From: VRUE01 sp963695835
GTDB taxonomy: Bacteria; Actinomycetota; Thermoleophilia; Solirubrobacterales; 70-9
Length of the DNA: 64,000 nt
NCBI GenBank assembly: GCA_963695835.1
Contig: CAVOHR010000001.1
Location: 310,001-374,000 of the forward strand
Direction of reading: 5' to 3'
Shown here in pieces: positions 15,487 through 24,468 of this stretch. The position numbers were made by a program, and so were the translations under genes. Position 1 is the stretch's first letter. Every line of letters starts with the position of its first letter. Under the pieces are notes generated by a model. It was not told where the DNA came from. It did not search any database and worked only from the letters and a program-made list of their open reading frames with translations.

Positions 15487-16805
15487 GCGAAGATGGGCTG
15501 AAGGCGCTCGTCGAGGAGCTGTATCCCCTTCACCGCACGCTGGCGTCGGAGGGAACCGACCGTGCACTGGAGATGCTCGGCGACTACATGCCAGAGGACT
15601 GCGGCTATTCGATCGAGTCGTATACGCCGGGAGACCCGGTCTGGACTTGGCGCGTGCCCGAGCGGTACGTCGTGCGCGAGGCGTGGGTGGAGACGACCGG
15701 CGGCGAACGCGTCATCGATTTCGCGGACTCGCCCCTGCACCTCGTCTCCTACTCGGAGCCGATCGACGCAGAGCTGGACTGGGATGAGCTCGAGCCCCAC
15801 CTGCACGTAGCCGAGCGCCGGCCTGCGGCGATTCCCTGGGAGTTCAAGTTCTACGAGCGCAGCTGGGGCTTCTGCCTCAGCAAGGAGCTGTTCGACCGGC
15901 TCGATCGTCGCGGCCGCTACCGGGTCCGCGTCGACTCGGAGTTCGTCACCGGCCCCGGCCAGGGGCTTCGGGTCGGCGTGGCGGTCGTTCACCCCGAGGA
16001 GACGCCGGCGCACGACGAGCAGGGAGAGATCCTCGTCTGCGCGCATGTGTGCCATCCTGCACAAGCCAACGACGACGCCGCCGGAGTGGCAACCGCCGTA
16101 GGCGTTGCACGACGGCTCGCAAGCAAGCCGCTGCCACCGGGGTCCATGAGCGTTCGCTTCCTGTTCTGCCCCGAGACGATCGGATCGATCTGCTACCTAG
16201 CGCACCATGAGGATCTGATCCCGCGACTGCGTGGCGGGGTGTTCTCCGAGATGACGGGCAACGACAACTCGCTGGTGCTCCAGCGAACGCGACAAGACGA
16301 TCACCGGCTGGACCGGATAGCTCGGAATGTGCTCGCAAAGCGTGAGCCAGCTTTCCGCGAGGGCGCCTTCCGCGAGGTGATCGGCAACGACGAGATGGTG
16401 ATCAACGGTCCCGGCGTCGACGTGCCATGCATCTCCATCAGCCGCTGGCCCTATCCCGAGTACCACACCAGCGACGACAACCCGGAGATAGTCAGCGACG
16501 AGCGTCTCAACGAAACCGCCGATGTCATCGAGGAGATCATCCGGGTCTTCGCCTCCGACTACACACCCAGGCGGACGTTCCGTGGCCCGGTGTTCCTGTC
16601 AGGGCATGGACTATGGGTCGACCGTCGGGAGAACCTTCACCTGAACCAGATGCTCGAGAAGATCATGCTTCGTCTCGAGGGTGACCGCACGGTATTCGAC
16701 ATAGCCGATGAGCTAGATCTTGACTACTGGGAGACACGAGCATGCGTGGAGCGCTTTCGCACTCGTGAGCTGGTACGCATTGAGACCGCCGGGATCGTCT
16801 CATGA
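15483..16805 (+). CDS. DUF4910 aminopeptidase-like protein
   Basis: 440 residues. The central domain looks like an M28-type zinc peptidase: VCAHVCHPAQANDDAAGVAT supplies a His and Asp, LFCPETIGSICYL a Glu, and PYPEYHTSDDN the late His/Asp. An N-terminal domain (residues 1-60 and 100-170) flanks it and a winged-helix-like tail (FDIADELDLDYWETRACVERF) closes it. Proteins of this DUF2172/DUF4910 group sit in many surface-polysaccharide clusters, and removal of an amide-linked group from a sugar precursor is plausible but unproven. Overlap with both neighbours implies one transcript. Confidence 0.75.
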   Translation: MSEDGLKALVEELYPLHRTLASEGTDRALEMLGDYMPEDCGYSIESYTPGDPVWTWRVPERYVVREAWVETTGGERVIDFADSPLHLVSYSEPIDAELDWDELEPHLHVAERRPAAIPWEFKFYERSWGFCLSKELFDRLDRRGRYRVRVDSEFVTGPGQGLRVGVAVVHPEETPAHDEQGEILVCAHVCHPAQANDDAAGVATAVGVARRLASKPLPPGSMSVRFLFCPETIGSICYLAHHEDLIPRLRGGVFSEMTGNDNSLVLQRTRQDDHRLDRIARNVLAKREPAFREGAFREVIGNDEMVINGPGVDVPCISISRWPYPEYHTSDDNPEIVSDERLNETADVIEEIIRVFASDYTPRRTFRGPVFLSGHGLWVDRRENLHLNQMLEKIMLRLEGDRTVFDIADELDLDYWETRACVERFRTRELVRIETAGIVS

Positions 16806-18085
16806 CCCGTCCGCGAATCCTCGTCGCCGGCACCATCGGCAGGGCGGATCTGCTCGCGATGTTCGGGCAACTCGCGGAGCGCGCCGAGCTGACCTTCCTC
16901 GAGTACGCCTCCACCCCGGGCATGACGCCGCAGCTATACGAGCCCTACGGGCGCCTGACGACCTGGGAGCAGCATCGCTCGGCCCGCTCGCTTCTGCGCG
17001 CCATCGAGCCAGACCTCCTGGTCGTCATGCTCGGCGGCGGCGCCCGCAACCTGCTGGCGCTGCGCTGCGAGGCCAGACAGCAGGGCCTGTGGACGATTCA
17101 CCTCGAGCACGGCTACACCCTCCCCCTGGAGACCCGGCGCTCGCTCGGCGTCAGCAGGCGCAAGCCGGCCGGCGGCGATGGAGCGCCGAACCGGGGGAGG
17201 TCGTCGCTGGCCACGCACCGCTTCTTCGCCGGCACCCTCGCGAAGCTGCCGCCGGGCGACGTGGCTCGCCTCGCCCGCTACGCGCTGCCGAGCGTCGGCG
17301 GCGCCTCCTATGAGGCGCTGGGGGCGGTCGCCGAGCTGCGCCGGCCCGATCGCTACGTCTCCTTCGCGCCCGAGTGCTTCGCCTTCCACCGCGAGCTGAA
17401 CCGGGTCCCACCGCAGCTCGCCGAGCGCACCGTGTTCGTCGGCATGCCCCAGTTCGACTGCTTCCGCGTCGATCGCGCCGCCGAGCCGGACCCCAGCACC
17501 GTCGTGCTGGTCGACCACCAGCTCCACAACACCGGCTTTCTCGGCTGGGACCAGCAATTCCATCGCAGGTGGGTCGAGGGCATCCACGCCGCGGTCGTCG
17601 CGGCCGGCCACCGGCTCGCGGTCAAGGTCCATCCCGGCGACCGCTCCTCGCCCTGGGTCGAGTACGTGGACGGCAGCGTCGAGATCGTGCCCAGCATCGA
17701 GCGGCTCGAGCAGCGGACCCGCTCGGCCGACGTCGTGCTCGGCATAGCATCGACCCTGCAGCTGCCGCTGGCCGGGCTCGATCACACGACGATGATCACG
17801 GTCGAGGTCCACCCCCGACCGGGGGGGGTGCTCTCCCATCGCCTGGTCGAGGCCGGCGTCGCGCATCCGGTCGCCTCCTTCGAGGAGCTTCGAGCGGCGC
17901 TCGGCGAAGTCCCCAACCTGCACGAGCGCCAGCGCCCCGGCAAGCCGGCTTTCGTCGAGCAGTTTCTGCACCGATTGGACGGCCGCGCCGGCGAGAGGCT
18001 GACCGAGGCGCTGCTCGACGAGGCCGAGGCCGGTTCCCGGGCGACAACCTCGTCCGGTGGCCGCGCGAGCGTCGGCAGCAACTGA
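16802..18085 (+). CDS. Putative GT-B-fold transferase (CDP-glycerol/polysialyl-type), function unknown
   Basis: 427 residues. An N-terminal half with DLLVVMLGGGARNLLALR and TIHLEHGYTLPLE and a C-terminal half with VVLVDHQLHNTGFLGWDQQF, HRLAVKVHPGDRSSPW and RSADVVLGIASTLQLPL resemble GT-B enzymes of the CDP-glycerol phosphotransferase or alpha-2,8-polysialyltransferase kind. KVHPGD and the DVVLG..ST pair are typical of those enzymes. Lying beside a cytidylyltransferase, it is a candidate for transferring a CMP- or CDP-activated sugar. It is more GC-rich than its two upstream neighbours. The assignment is weak. Confidence 0.5.
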   Translation: MTRPRILVAGTIGRADLLAMFGQLAERAELTFLEYASTPGMTPQLYEPYGRLTTWEQHRSARSLLRAIEPDLLVVMLGGGARNLLALRCEARQQGLWTIHLEHGYTLPLETRRSLGVSRRKPAGGDGAPNRGRSSLATHRFFAGTLAKLPPGDVARLARYALPSVGGASYEALGAVAELRRPDRYVSFAPECFAFHRELNRVPPQLAERTVFVGMPQFDCFRVDRAAEPDPSTVVLVDHQLHNTGFLGWDQQFHRRWVEGIHAAVVAAGHRLAVKVHPGDRSSPWVEYVDGSVEIVPSIERLEQRTRSADVVLGIASTLQLPLAGLDHTTMITVEVHPRPGGVLSHRLVEAGVAHPVASFEELRAALGEVPNLHERQRPGKPAFVEQFLHRLDGRAGERLTEALLDEAEAGSRATTSSGGRASVGSN

Positions 18086-18088
18086 GCG

Positions 18089-18832
18089 ATGGTTGCGGAC
18101 CCGAATCCGATCTGGGCGGTCGTTCCGAGCCGGATGGGCTCCTCGCGCATGCCCGGCAAGGCGATGGCCGAGCTTGCCGGCAAGCCAGCTCTCCGTCACA
18201 TCATCGAGCGTCTCCGGCGCGTCCCCGGCCTGGACGGCATCGCGATCGCCACGACGACCGAACCGGAGGACGACACGATCGCCGACTGCGCCAGGGCCGC
18301 CGGCGTACCGCTCTATCGCGGTAGCCCTGACGATGTGCTCGGACGCACGCTAGAGGCGGCAAAGTCGGTTGACGCCGCCACGGTCGTAAGGGTGACGGGC
18401 GACAGCCCGCTCGCCGACCCGGAGATAGTCCAGCGCGTAATCGACGTATACCGCCGCAATCGCCCCGACTACGCATCGAACTGCCTTCATGGCCACAGCT
18501 ACCCGATAGGGATGAACGTTGAGATATTTCCACGAAAGCTCTTGGAGATCGCCGACAGAGAGGCCCGAGCACCACGCCATCGCGAGCACGTGTCGCTGTT
18601 CTTCTATGAGCACCCCGAGCGCTTCCGCCTACTTGGAATCGAGCCCCCCGCGTCCCAGCGCAGACCCGACCTACGGCTGACCTTGGACACACCGGAAGAC
18701 CACAAGCTCATCTCGGCTCTGTACGACGGGCTGTACAAGGGCCATCCGGACTTCGGGCTGGACGACGTGCTCGACTACCTCAGGAGCCACCAGAACCTCG
18801 TCGAGCTCAACCGAAATGCGCAATCGCCATAG
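18089..18832 (+). CDS. SpsF/PseF-like cytidylyltransferase
   Basis: 247 residues. The nucleotide-binding start AVVPSRMGSSRMPGKAMAEL and VTGDSPLADPEIV define the NeuA/SpsF nucleotidyltransferase family; the later LRLTLDTPEDHKLI is a hallmark of the SpsF branch. It would turn a nonulosonic acid and CTP into the CMP-activated sugar. With PseI and PseG relatives a few kilobases away, this mirrors the spsEFG trio of Bacillus and the pse genes of Campylobacter. Its end overlaps the acetyltransferase by 17 bases. Confidence 0.75.
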   Translation: MVADPNPIWAVVPSRMGSSRMPGKAMAELAGKPALRHIIERLRRVPGLDGIAIATTTEPEDDTIADCARAAGVPLYRGSPDDVLGRTLEAAKSVDAATVVRVTGDSPLADPEIVQRVIDVYRRNRPDYASNCLHGHSYPIGMNVEIFPRKLLEIADREARAPRHREHVSLFFYEHPERFRLLGIEPPASQRRPDLRLTLDTPEDHKLISALYDGLYKGHPDFGLDDVLDYLRSHQNLVELNRNAQSP

Positions 18833-19361
18833 GCTCATGTCTCCGCCGTGGCTGACTCGCTTGATGAGCTTCGTGTATTCGAGGCTTCGGGCCGCACACA
18901 ATCAGCGGTGCTACGACCTCTACCGGGAGCGCCACGAGATCGCTCCAAGTTTCCGGTTCAACGGACATGACGTCGTCATCTACGGCGAGGGAAGGTTCCA
19001 GGCGGGTCCCGGTAGCTACATCGGCGCACGCAGTTTCGTAGCGCTCTCACCCGGCACGAAGGTGGCTATCGGGCGCAATTGCCGCATTGGCCGCGGCACA
19101 AATATTTATACGACGACCGTAGACGCCGACGCCCCGGCAATCGCCTCCACAACCGAGTTGCCAAAGAAGCGGGGAGACGTGACCATCGGGGATGGCGTCT
19201 GGATCGGTGTCAACTGCTTCATAGGCCCGGGAGTCACAATCGGCGATGACGCCGTGGTAGGTGCAAACAGCGTCGTGACCGACACGGTCGAGGCGGCGAC
19301 GATAGTCGGCGGTGTTCCCGCCCGAGCGATTCGCCGGAAGAGAGGCGTTCAAGATGACTGA
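18816..19361 (+). CDS. Left-handed beta-helix (hexapeptide) acyltransferase
   Basis: 181 residues. After a 35-residue leader, hexapeptide repeats run as GEGRFQAGPGSYIGARSFV, IGRNCRIGRGTNIYT and VTIGDGVWIGVNCFIG, VTIGDDAVVGANSVV, ending with the family closing motif VVGGVPARAI. It would O- or N-acetylate a sugar in the same pathway. A less GC-rich codon choice (for example ATATTTATACG) sets it apart from its downstream neighbour. Confidence 0.85.
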   Translation: MRNRHRLMSPPWLTRLMSFVYSRLRAAHNQRCYDLYRERHEIAPSFRFNGHDVVIYGEGRFQAGPGSYIGARSFVALSPGTKVAIGRNCRIGRGTNIYTTTVDADAPAIASTTELPKKRGDVTIGDGVWIGVNCFIGPGVTIGDDAVVGANSVVTDTVEAATIVGGVPARAIRRKRGVQDD

Positions 19362-19379
19362 GGCGGGCGTGGGAGCCGG

Positions 19380-20261
19380 GTGAGCGCGCTCGGGCTGGGC
19401 ACGGCGCAGCTCGGTTTTCCTTACGGCGTATCCAATCGCAGCGGTCGGCCGTCGGAAGCCGAGGCGGCGGCGATCCTGGAGTGCGCGCTGGAGGGAGGCG
19501 TCCTCACGATCGACACCGCGCCCGCCTACGGGGAGTCCGAGGCGCTGCTCGGCCGCCTGGTCCACGATGCCGGTGTCCGCATCGTCACCAAGACGGAGTC
19601 GCTGGCGGGCGCCGAGGTGACCGCCGCCGCCTGCGACGCGGTGAGGCGATCGGCCCAGCGCTCGCTCGAGCGCCTGCGCCGCGACAGCCTGGACGGGCTG
19701 CTCGTGCATCACGGATCCGAGTTCGCCCTGCCGGGAGGCGAGCGCCTCGCCCGCTGCCTCGTCGAGCTGCGCGACGCGGGCGTCGCGCGGGCGCTCGGCG
19801 TCAGCGTCTACACCCGCGAGGAGCTCGACGCCGCCAGGGAGCTCCTGCCGCTCGACCTGGTGCAGCTTCCCCTCAACGCCTTCGACCAACGCTTCCTCCG
19901 CGACGGCACGCTGGAGGAGCTGTACACCGAAGGCGTCGAGGTGCACGTCCGCTCGGTCTTCCTCCAGGGACTGCTGCTGATGGAGCCCGAGGAGCTACCG
20001 GCTCACCTCGCCGCGGCCGAGCTGCCGCTGCGCCGCTTTCACGAGCTGCGCCGCGAGCGCGGTCTCAGCCCGATCGAGGCGGCGCTTGTCCCGGTGCGTG
20101 ACCTGACCGGCGTCGACATGGTCCTGGTGGGCGCCAACTCCGCACGCGAACTGGGGGAGTGCATCGCCGCGATGCGCGCGCGCTTCGAACCCGGCATGGA
20201 CTTTTCGGGGCTGGCCTCCAACGATGTCGAGCTGATCGATCCACGTCGGTGGTCCGCCTGA
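19380..20261 (+). CDS. Aldo/keto reductase
   Basis: 293 residues from GTG 19380. The AKR tetrad is visible: Asp and Tyr in IDTAPAYGESE, Lys in VTKTESLAG, His in GLLVHHGSE. It starts LGLGTAQLGFPYGVSNRSGR, the form typical of the AKRs that accompany SpsF-type cytidylyltransferases in sugar clusters. It probably reduces a keto-sugar intermediate with NADPH. It closes the plus-strand run; a convergent dehydrogenase follows. Confidence 0.8.
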   Translation: MSALGLGTAQLGFPYGVSNRSGRPSEAEAAAILECALEGGVLTIDTAPAYGESEALLGRLVHDAGVRIVTKTESLAGAEVTAAACDAVRRSAQRSLERLRRDSLDGLLVHHGSEFALPGGERLARCLVELRDAGVARALGVSVYTREELDAARELLPLDLVQLPLNAFDQRFLRDGTLEELYTEGVEVHVRSVFLQGLLLMEPEELPAHLAAAELPLRRFHELRRERGLSPIEAALVPVRDLTGVDMVLVGANSARELGECIAAMRARFEPGMDFSGLASNDVELIDPRRWSA

Positions 20262-20318
20262 GGAGGCGATGTTCGGGAACTGCGCGTCCTCAAGCTCCGA
20301 GCCACTCGTCCTTTCTCC

Positions 20319-21128
20319 TCACCAGATCGTCCAGCCGCCATCCAGGACCACCTGCTGTCCGGTCATGTAGCTCGAGGCCCTGCTGAGCAGGAACACCAGC
20401 GCCCCCCCGAGTTCCTCCGCGTTGCCGATCCGCCCCATCGGGATCTGGGCCTCGAGCCCGTCGACGAAGTCCGTGCGCCGCTGGACCTCGGGGCCCGGGA
20501 AGGCCCCCGGCGTGAGCGCGTTCACCCTCACGCCTGCCTTCGCCCAATGCGCCGCGGCGTAGCGGGTGAACTGGAGTAATCCGGCCTTCGCGGCGCCGTA
20601 AGCGGGGGGGTTGTGGAGGTCGGCAGCGTTCGCGTAGACGTCGGGCCGCGGCGAGACCAGACCGTACATCGAAGCCATGTTGACGATCGAGCCGCTTCCC
20701 TGCGCGACCATCTCCCGACCCGCCATGTCGGACACCACGATCGCGTCGACGAGCGACGAGCGGACGGTCTGTTCGACGGCCTCCCGGTCGAGGTCCCCGA
20801 GCAGCGACGACTCTCCGTCGTAGGCGTTGTTGACCCAGCCATCGATGCATAAGCCGCGCCCGCGCAGCTCCTCCTTCACGCCGGCAAAAGTCGAGGGGTC
20901 TCCCGCGTCTCCCACGCAGATCGCGACCCCCTCCGAGCGCCCCTCGGCGGCGGCCCGCTCGGCGGTCCGCTCGAGCGCGGCCCGCCCGCGTCCGACGATC
21001 GCCACAGTCCCACCGGCTCGGACCATCGCAAGCGCCATCTCCTGGCCGAGGTGGCCGCCGCCGCCGGTCAGCCCGATCCCGAGGCCCTGGAGAGAGAACT
21101 GGTCGAGGTCCGGCCCGGGTGCGCTCAT
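20319..21128 (-). CDS. Short-chain dehydrogenase/reductase
   Basis: 269 residues. The Rossmann start GIGLTGGGGHLGQEMALAM binds NAD(P). The catalytic Ser lies in IVNMASMYGLVSPR and Tyr-Lys in PAYGAAKAGLLQFTRY, and the protein closes with the usual SSYMTGQQVVLDGGWTIW. It is coded with pseB on the minus strand, 12 bases downstream of it, so a sugar oxidation or reduction step is likely. An additional upstream start in the same frame is absent. Confidence 0.8.
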   Translation of the reverse strand: MSAPGPDLDQFSLQGLGIGLTGGGGHLGQEMALAMVRAGGTVAIVGRGRAALERTAERAAAEGRSEGVAICVGDAGDPSTFAGVKEELRGRGLCIDGWVNNAYDGESSLLGDLDREAVEQTVRSSLVDAIVVSDMAGREMVAQGSGSIVNMASMYGLVSPRPDVYANAADLHNPPAYGAAKAGLLQFTRYAAAHWAKAGVRVNALTPGAFPGPEVQRRTDFVDGLEAQIPMGRIGNAEELGGALVFLLSRASSYMTGQQVVLDGGWTIW

Positions 21129-21140
21129 CTGAGCCTGTGC

Positions 21141-22157
21141 CTACGCGGACACCGGGGCTATGCCCGCGGCCATCTCGCGCAGCTGCTCGGCGCTGAGCCA
21201 GTCGTCGTTGGTGTCGCTGGCATAGCGGAAGCCGGGCGGCAGCTCCTCGCCCTTTGGAAAGTTGGTTGCGCGCCAGAAGGGGAAGGCAGGACAAACCGCG
21301 TAGTACTGCTCGAAGCGCACCGCGTGCCGGGCCTCGTCCGGGGTCAACAGCACCTCGTGCACCTTCTCACCAGGGCGGACGCCGACGATCTCGTGCTCGG
21401 CGCCCGGGGCGAGCGCCTCGGCCAGGTCCATCACCGACATGCTCGGGATCCGCGGCACGAAGACCTCGCCCCCCTGCATCCGCTCGAGGCTCGCGATCAC
21501 GAAGTCGACCGCCTCGTCGAGGGTGATCCAGAAGCGGGTCATCGCCGCGTCGGTAATCGTCAGCTTCCCCTCCGCCGCCTGACGCTTGAACAGCGGGATC
21601 ACGCTGCCGCGGCTGCCGACCACGTTGCCGTAGCGCACCGTGGCGAAGCGAATGTCCGGGTTGGCCGCGTAGACGTTGCCCTGGGTGACGATCTTCTCGG
21701 CGCAGAGCTTGGTCGCGCCGTAGAGGTTGACCGGGTTGACGGCCTTGTCGGTGCTGAGCGAGACCGTGCGGGGAACCTCGTGCTCGATCGCCGCGGTGAC
21801 GACGTGCTCGGCGCCGAGCACGTTGGTCTGCACCGCCTCGAAGGGGTTGTACTCGCAGGCCGGCACCTGCTTCAGCGCCGCGGCGTGGACGATCACGTCG
21901 ACGCCCCTGACCGCCATCCGCAGCCGGCTGAGGTCGCGCACATCGCCGATCAGGAAGCGCAGACGCTCGTCGCGGACCGACTCGCGCAGCTCGTGCTGCT
22001 TGAGCTCGTCGCGGCTGTAGATACGCACCGTCGTCGGCTCGTGATCGCGCAGCAGGTGCTCGACGAGGCACTTGCCGAAGGAACCGGTGCCGCCGGTGAT
22101 CAGCACCGTCTTGCCCTTCAGCTCCGGGCTCGGCTCTCTCGCGGTGGGTGGTGTCAT
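21141..22157 (-). CDS. pseB: UDP-GlcNAc 4,6-dehydratase (5-inverting), PseB
   Basis: 338-residue extended SDR. It has TVLITGGTGSFGKCLVEHLL, the catalytic-region LSTDKAVNPVNLYGATK, RYGNVVGSRGSVIPLFKRQ, and FEQYYAVCP plus WLSAEQLREM at the end, all close to the PseB/FlaA1 pattern. PseB removes water from UDP-GlcNAc and inverts C5, the first step to pseudaminic acid. It is divergent from pseC across about 50 bases that must hold both promoters. The length matches known PseB proteins. Confidence 0.9.
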   Translation of the reverse strand: MTPPTAREPSPELKGKTVLITGGTGSFGKCLVEHLLRDHEPTTVRIYSRDELKQHELRESVRDERLRFLIGDVRDLSRLRMAVRGVDVIVHAAALKQVPACEYNPFEAVQTNVLGAEHVVTAAIEHEVPRTVSLSTDKAVNPVNLYGATKLCAEKIVTQGNVYAANPDIRFATVRYGNVVGSRGSVIPLFKRQAAEGKLTITDAAMTRFWITLDEAVDFVIASLERMQGGEVFVPRIPSMSVMDLAEALAPGAEHEIVGVRPGEKVHEVLLTPDEARHAVRFEQYYAVCPAFPFWRATNFPKGEELPPGFRYASDTNDDWLSAEQLREMAAGIAPVSA

Positions 22158-22209
22158 CGGCGTCGGCGGGCAGCTCCGGTTGCGGCGCTGGCTGGGCCAG
22201 TCTAGCGGC

Positions 22210-23394
22210 GTGGGCCAGCTGCTAAACGCTACGGTTCGCTGGCCGGTGATCCCCTACTCGAAGCAGAGCCTCAACGCCGAGGACCGGGCCGCGGTGGCTG
22301 CGGTGCTCAAGGGCGACTGGCTCACACAGGGGCCCGCGGTGAGCAGCTTCGAGAGCGCCTTCGCCGCCCGCTGCGGCGTGCCCCACGCGGTCGCCTTCTC
22401 CTCCGGGACGGCGGCGCTGCACGGCGCCGCCTTCGCCGCCGGGGTCGGGGAGGGCGACGAGATCGTGACCAGCGCGATCACCTTCGCCGCCAGCGCCAAC
22501 TGCGGCGCCTACCTCGGCGCCCGGCCGCGCTTCGCCGACATCGAGGCGGACACCTGGAACCTCTCGGCGGCCACCCTGGCGCGGGCGATGACCCCACGGG
22601 TGAAGGCAGTGATCCCGGTCCACTTCGCCGGCCTGCCGGCGCCGATCGAGCCGATCCGCGAGCTGGTCGGGCCCGACGTCGCGATCATCGAGGACGCGGC
22701 GCACGCGCTCGGCGGCAACGCCGGCGGCGAGGAGGTCGGCTCCTGCGCCCACTCCGACATGGCGATCTTCAGCCTCCACCCGACCAAGGCGATCACCTCC
22801 TGCGAGGGCGGCGTCGTCACCACGCGGGACCCCGAGCTGGCCGAACGCCTCGCCGTCTTCCGCCACCACGGCATGGTGCGCGACCCCGAGCGCCTCCTCT
22901 ACGCCGAGGGGGAGGGGCCCTGGTACCACGAGCAGCAGCACCTCGGCTTCAACTACCGGCTCTCCGACGTGCACGCGGCGCTGGGCGAGTCGCAGCTCGG
23001 CAAGCTCGACGACCATGTCGCCCGCCGCAACGCCGTCGCGGCCCGCTACCGCGAAGCGCTGACCGGGATCGACGGGCTCGAGCTGCCGCCGCAGCCGGCC
23101 GGCGAAGCGCTGCACGCCTATCACCTCTTCGTCGTCCACATGAGCGAGGGCGCCGGCCGCCGGCTCGAGCTCTACCGGCGGCTCTTCGACAGCGAGATCC
23201 GCAGCCAGGTCCACTACATCCCCGTCTACCGGCACCCCTACTACCGTCGCGCCTTCGGCTACGAGCCAGGGCTCTGCTCCGAGGCCGAGCGCTACTACTC
23301 GGGCTGCCTCTCGATCCCCTGCTACCCGGACCTCGATCTCGCCGACCAGGATCGGGTGATCGACGTCGTGCGCGAGGTCATGGCCGATGGCTGA
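22210..23394 (+). CDS. pseC: PseC aminotransferase (UDP-4-amino-4,6-dideoxy-AltNAc forming)
   Basis: 394-residue DegT/DnrJ/EryC1 PLP enzyme. From GTG 22210 it reads RWPVIPYSKQSLNAEDRAAV, WLTQGPAVSSFESAFA, VAFSSGTAALH; the PLP Lys is in FSLHPTKAITSCEGG near residue 193 (the usual Gly before EGG is Cys here). HYIPVYRHPYYR is a PseC landmark. It aminates the C4 keto group made by PseB. Its last 8 bases overlap pseI. A longer upstream frame would cross the divergent promoter and is not used. Confidence 0.9.
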   Translation: MGQLLNATVRWPVIPYSKQSLNAEDRAAVAAVLKGDWLTQGPAVSSFESAFAARCGVPHAVAFSSGTAALHGAAFAAGVGEGDEIVTSAITFAASANCGAYLGARPRFADIEADTWNLSAATLARAMTPRVKAVIPVHFAGLPAPIEPIRELVGPDVAIIEDAAHALGGNAGGEEVGSCAHSDMAIFSLHPTKAITSCEGGVVTTRDPELAERLAVFRHHGMVRDPERLLYAEGEGPWYHEQQHLGFNYRLSDVHAALGESQLGKLDDHVARRNAVAARYREALTGIDGLELPPQPAGEALHAYHLFVVHMSEGAGRRLELYRRLFDSEIRSQVHYIPVYRHPYYRRAFGYEPGLCSEAERYYSGCLSIPCYPDLDLADQDRVIDVVREVMADG

Positions 23395-24454
23395 ACCGGG
23401 CGACCTGCCGGCCGGCTTCGAGCTCGGCGGCCGCCCCGTCGGGGAGGGACAACCGACCTACGTGATCGCCGAGGCCGGCGCCAACCACAACCGCGACTTG
23501 GCAATCGCGCGCAAGCTGGTCGACGTCGCCGCCGAGGCCGGCGCCGACGCGATCAAGTTCCAGACCTACTCGGGCGAGCGCCTCTACTCCTCGAAGGCGC
23601 CCGGCTTCGAGTACCTCGCCCCGCTCAGCGAGCAGAGCCCCTCCGAGCTGCTCGCGCAGATCGCCCTGCCACGCGAGTGGCAGGGCGATCTGCGCGACCG
23701 CGCCGCCTCGCGCGGGATCGCCTTCTTCTCGACCCCGTTCGACGACGAGGCGGTCGCGCAGCTCGACGCCCTCGACGTGCCGGCGATGAAGATCGCCTCC
23801 TTCGAGATAGTCGACCCCGGCCTGATCGCGGCCGCCGCCCGCACCGGGCGCCCGCTGCTGATCTCGACCGGGATGGCGACCCTGGGCGAGGTCGAGGACG
23901 CGCTGCGCAGCGCCGCCGCGGCGGGGGCGCGGGCGGTGGGCCTGATGCAGTGCACCTCGGTCTACCCGGCGCCGGCGGAGCGGGCCAACCTGCGGGCCAT
24001 GGCGACGATGCGGGCCGCCTTCGGCGTGCCGGTCGGTCTCTCCGACCACACCACCGGGATCGCCGTGCCGATCGCGGCGGCGGCGCTGGGGGCCGCCTTC
24101 GTCGAGAAGCACTTCACCCTCGATCGCACGATGGCAGGTCCCGACCACCCCTTCGCCCTCGAGCCGGAGGAGCTGAAGGCGATGGTCGCCGGCATCCGCG
24201 AGGCGCAGGCGGCGCTCGGCGACGGGCGCAAGCGCGGCCCGGGGCCGGAGGAGGCGAAGGAGATGTACCGGCTGGCGCGCCGCAGCCTGATCGTCGTCGG
24301 CGACCATCCCGCCGGCACCGTGCTGAGCGAGGAGATGCTGACCCCGAAACGCCCCGGCTTCGGCATCGCTCCAAAGGACCTGCAGAAGGTGGTCGGGCGC
24401 ACCCTGCAGGTCGCCGTCGAGGACGACGACATCCTCACCTGGGAGATGCTCTGA
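23387..24454 (+). CDS. pseI: PseI, pseudaminic acid synthase
   Basis: 355 residues. The NeuB domain shows YVIAEAGANHNRDLAIARKL, IKFQTYSGERLYS, FFSTPFDDEAVAQLD, VGLSDHTTGIAVP and VEKHFTLDRTMAGPDHPFAL. A SAF (antifreeze-like) domain fills about residue 295 to the end (RSLIVVGDHPAGTVLSEEML). It condenses phosphoenolpyruvate with the diacetamido-trideoxy hexose. SpsE is the closest named relative in spore-coat clusters. Position between pseC and pseG supports the pseudaminic rather than sialic reading. Confidence 0.9.
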   Translation: MAEPGDLPAGFELGGRPVGEGQPTYVIAEAGANHNRDLAIARKLVDVAAEAGADAIKFQTYSGERLYSSKAPGFEYLAPLSEQSPSELLAQIALPREWQGDLRDRAASRGIAFFSTPFDDEAVAQLDALDVPAMKIASFEIVDPGLIAAAARTGRPLLISTGMATLGEVEDALRSAAAAGARAVGLMQCTSVYPAPAERANLRAMATMRAAFGVPVGLSDHTTGIAVPIAAAALGAAFVEKHFTLDRTMAGPDHPFALEPEELKAMVAGIREAQAALGDGRKRGPGPEEAKEMYRLARRSLIVVGDHPAGTVLSEEMLTPKRPGFGIAPKDLQKVVGRTLQVAVEDDDILTWEML

Positions 24455-24468
24455 CGGGCAACGGAACG

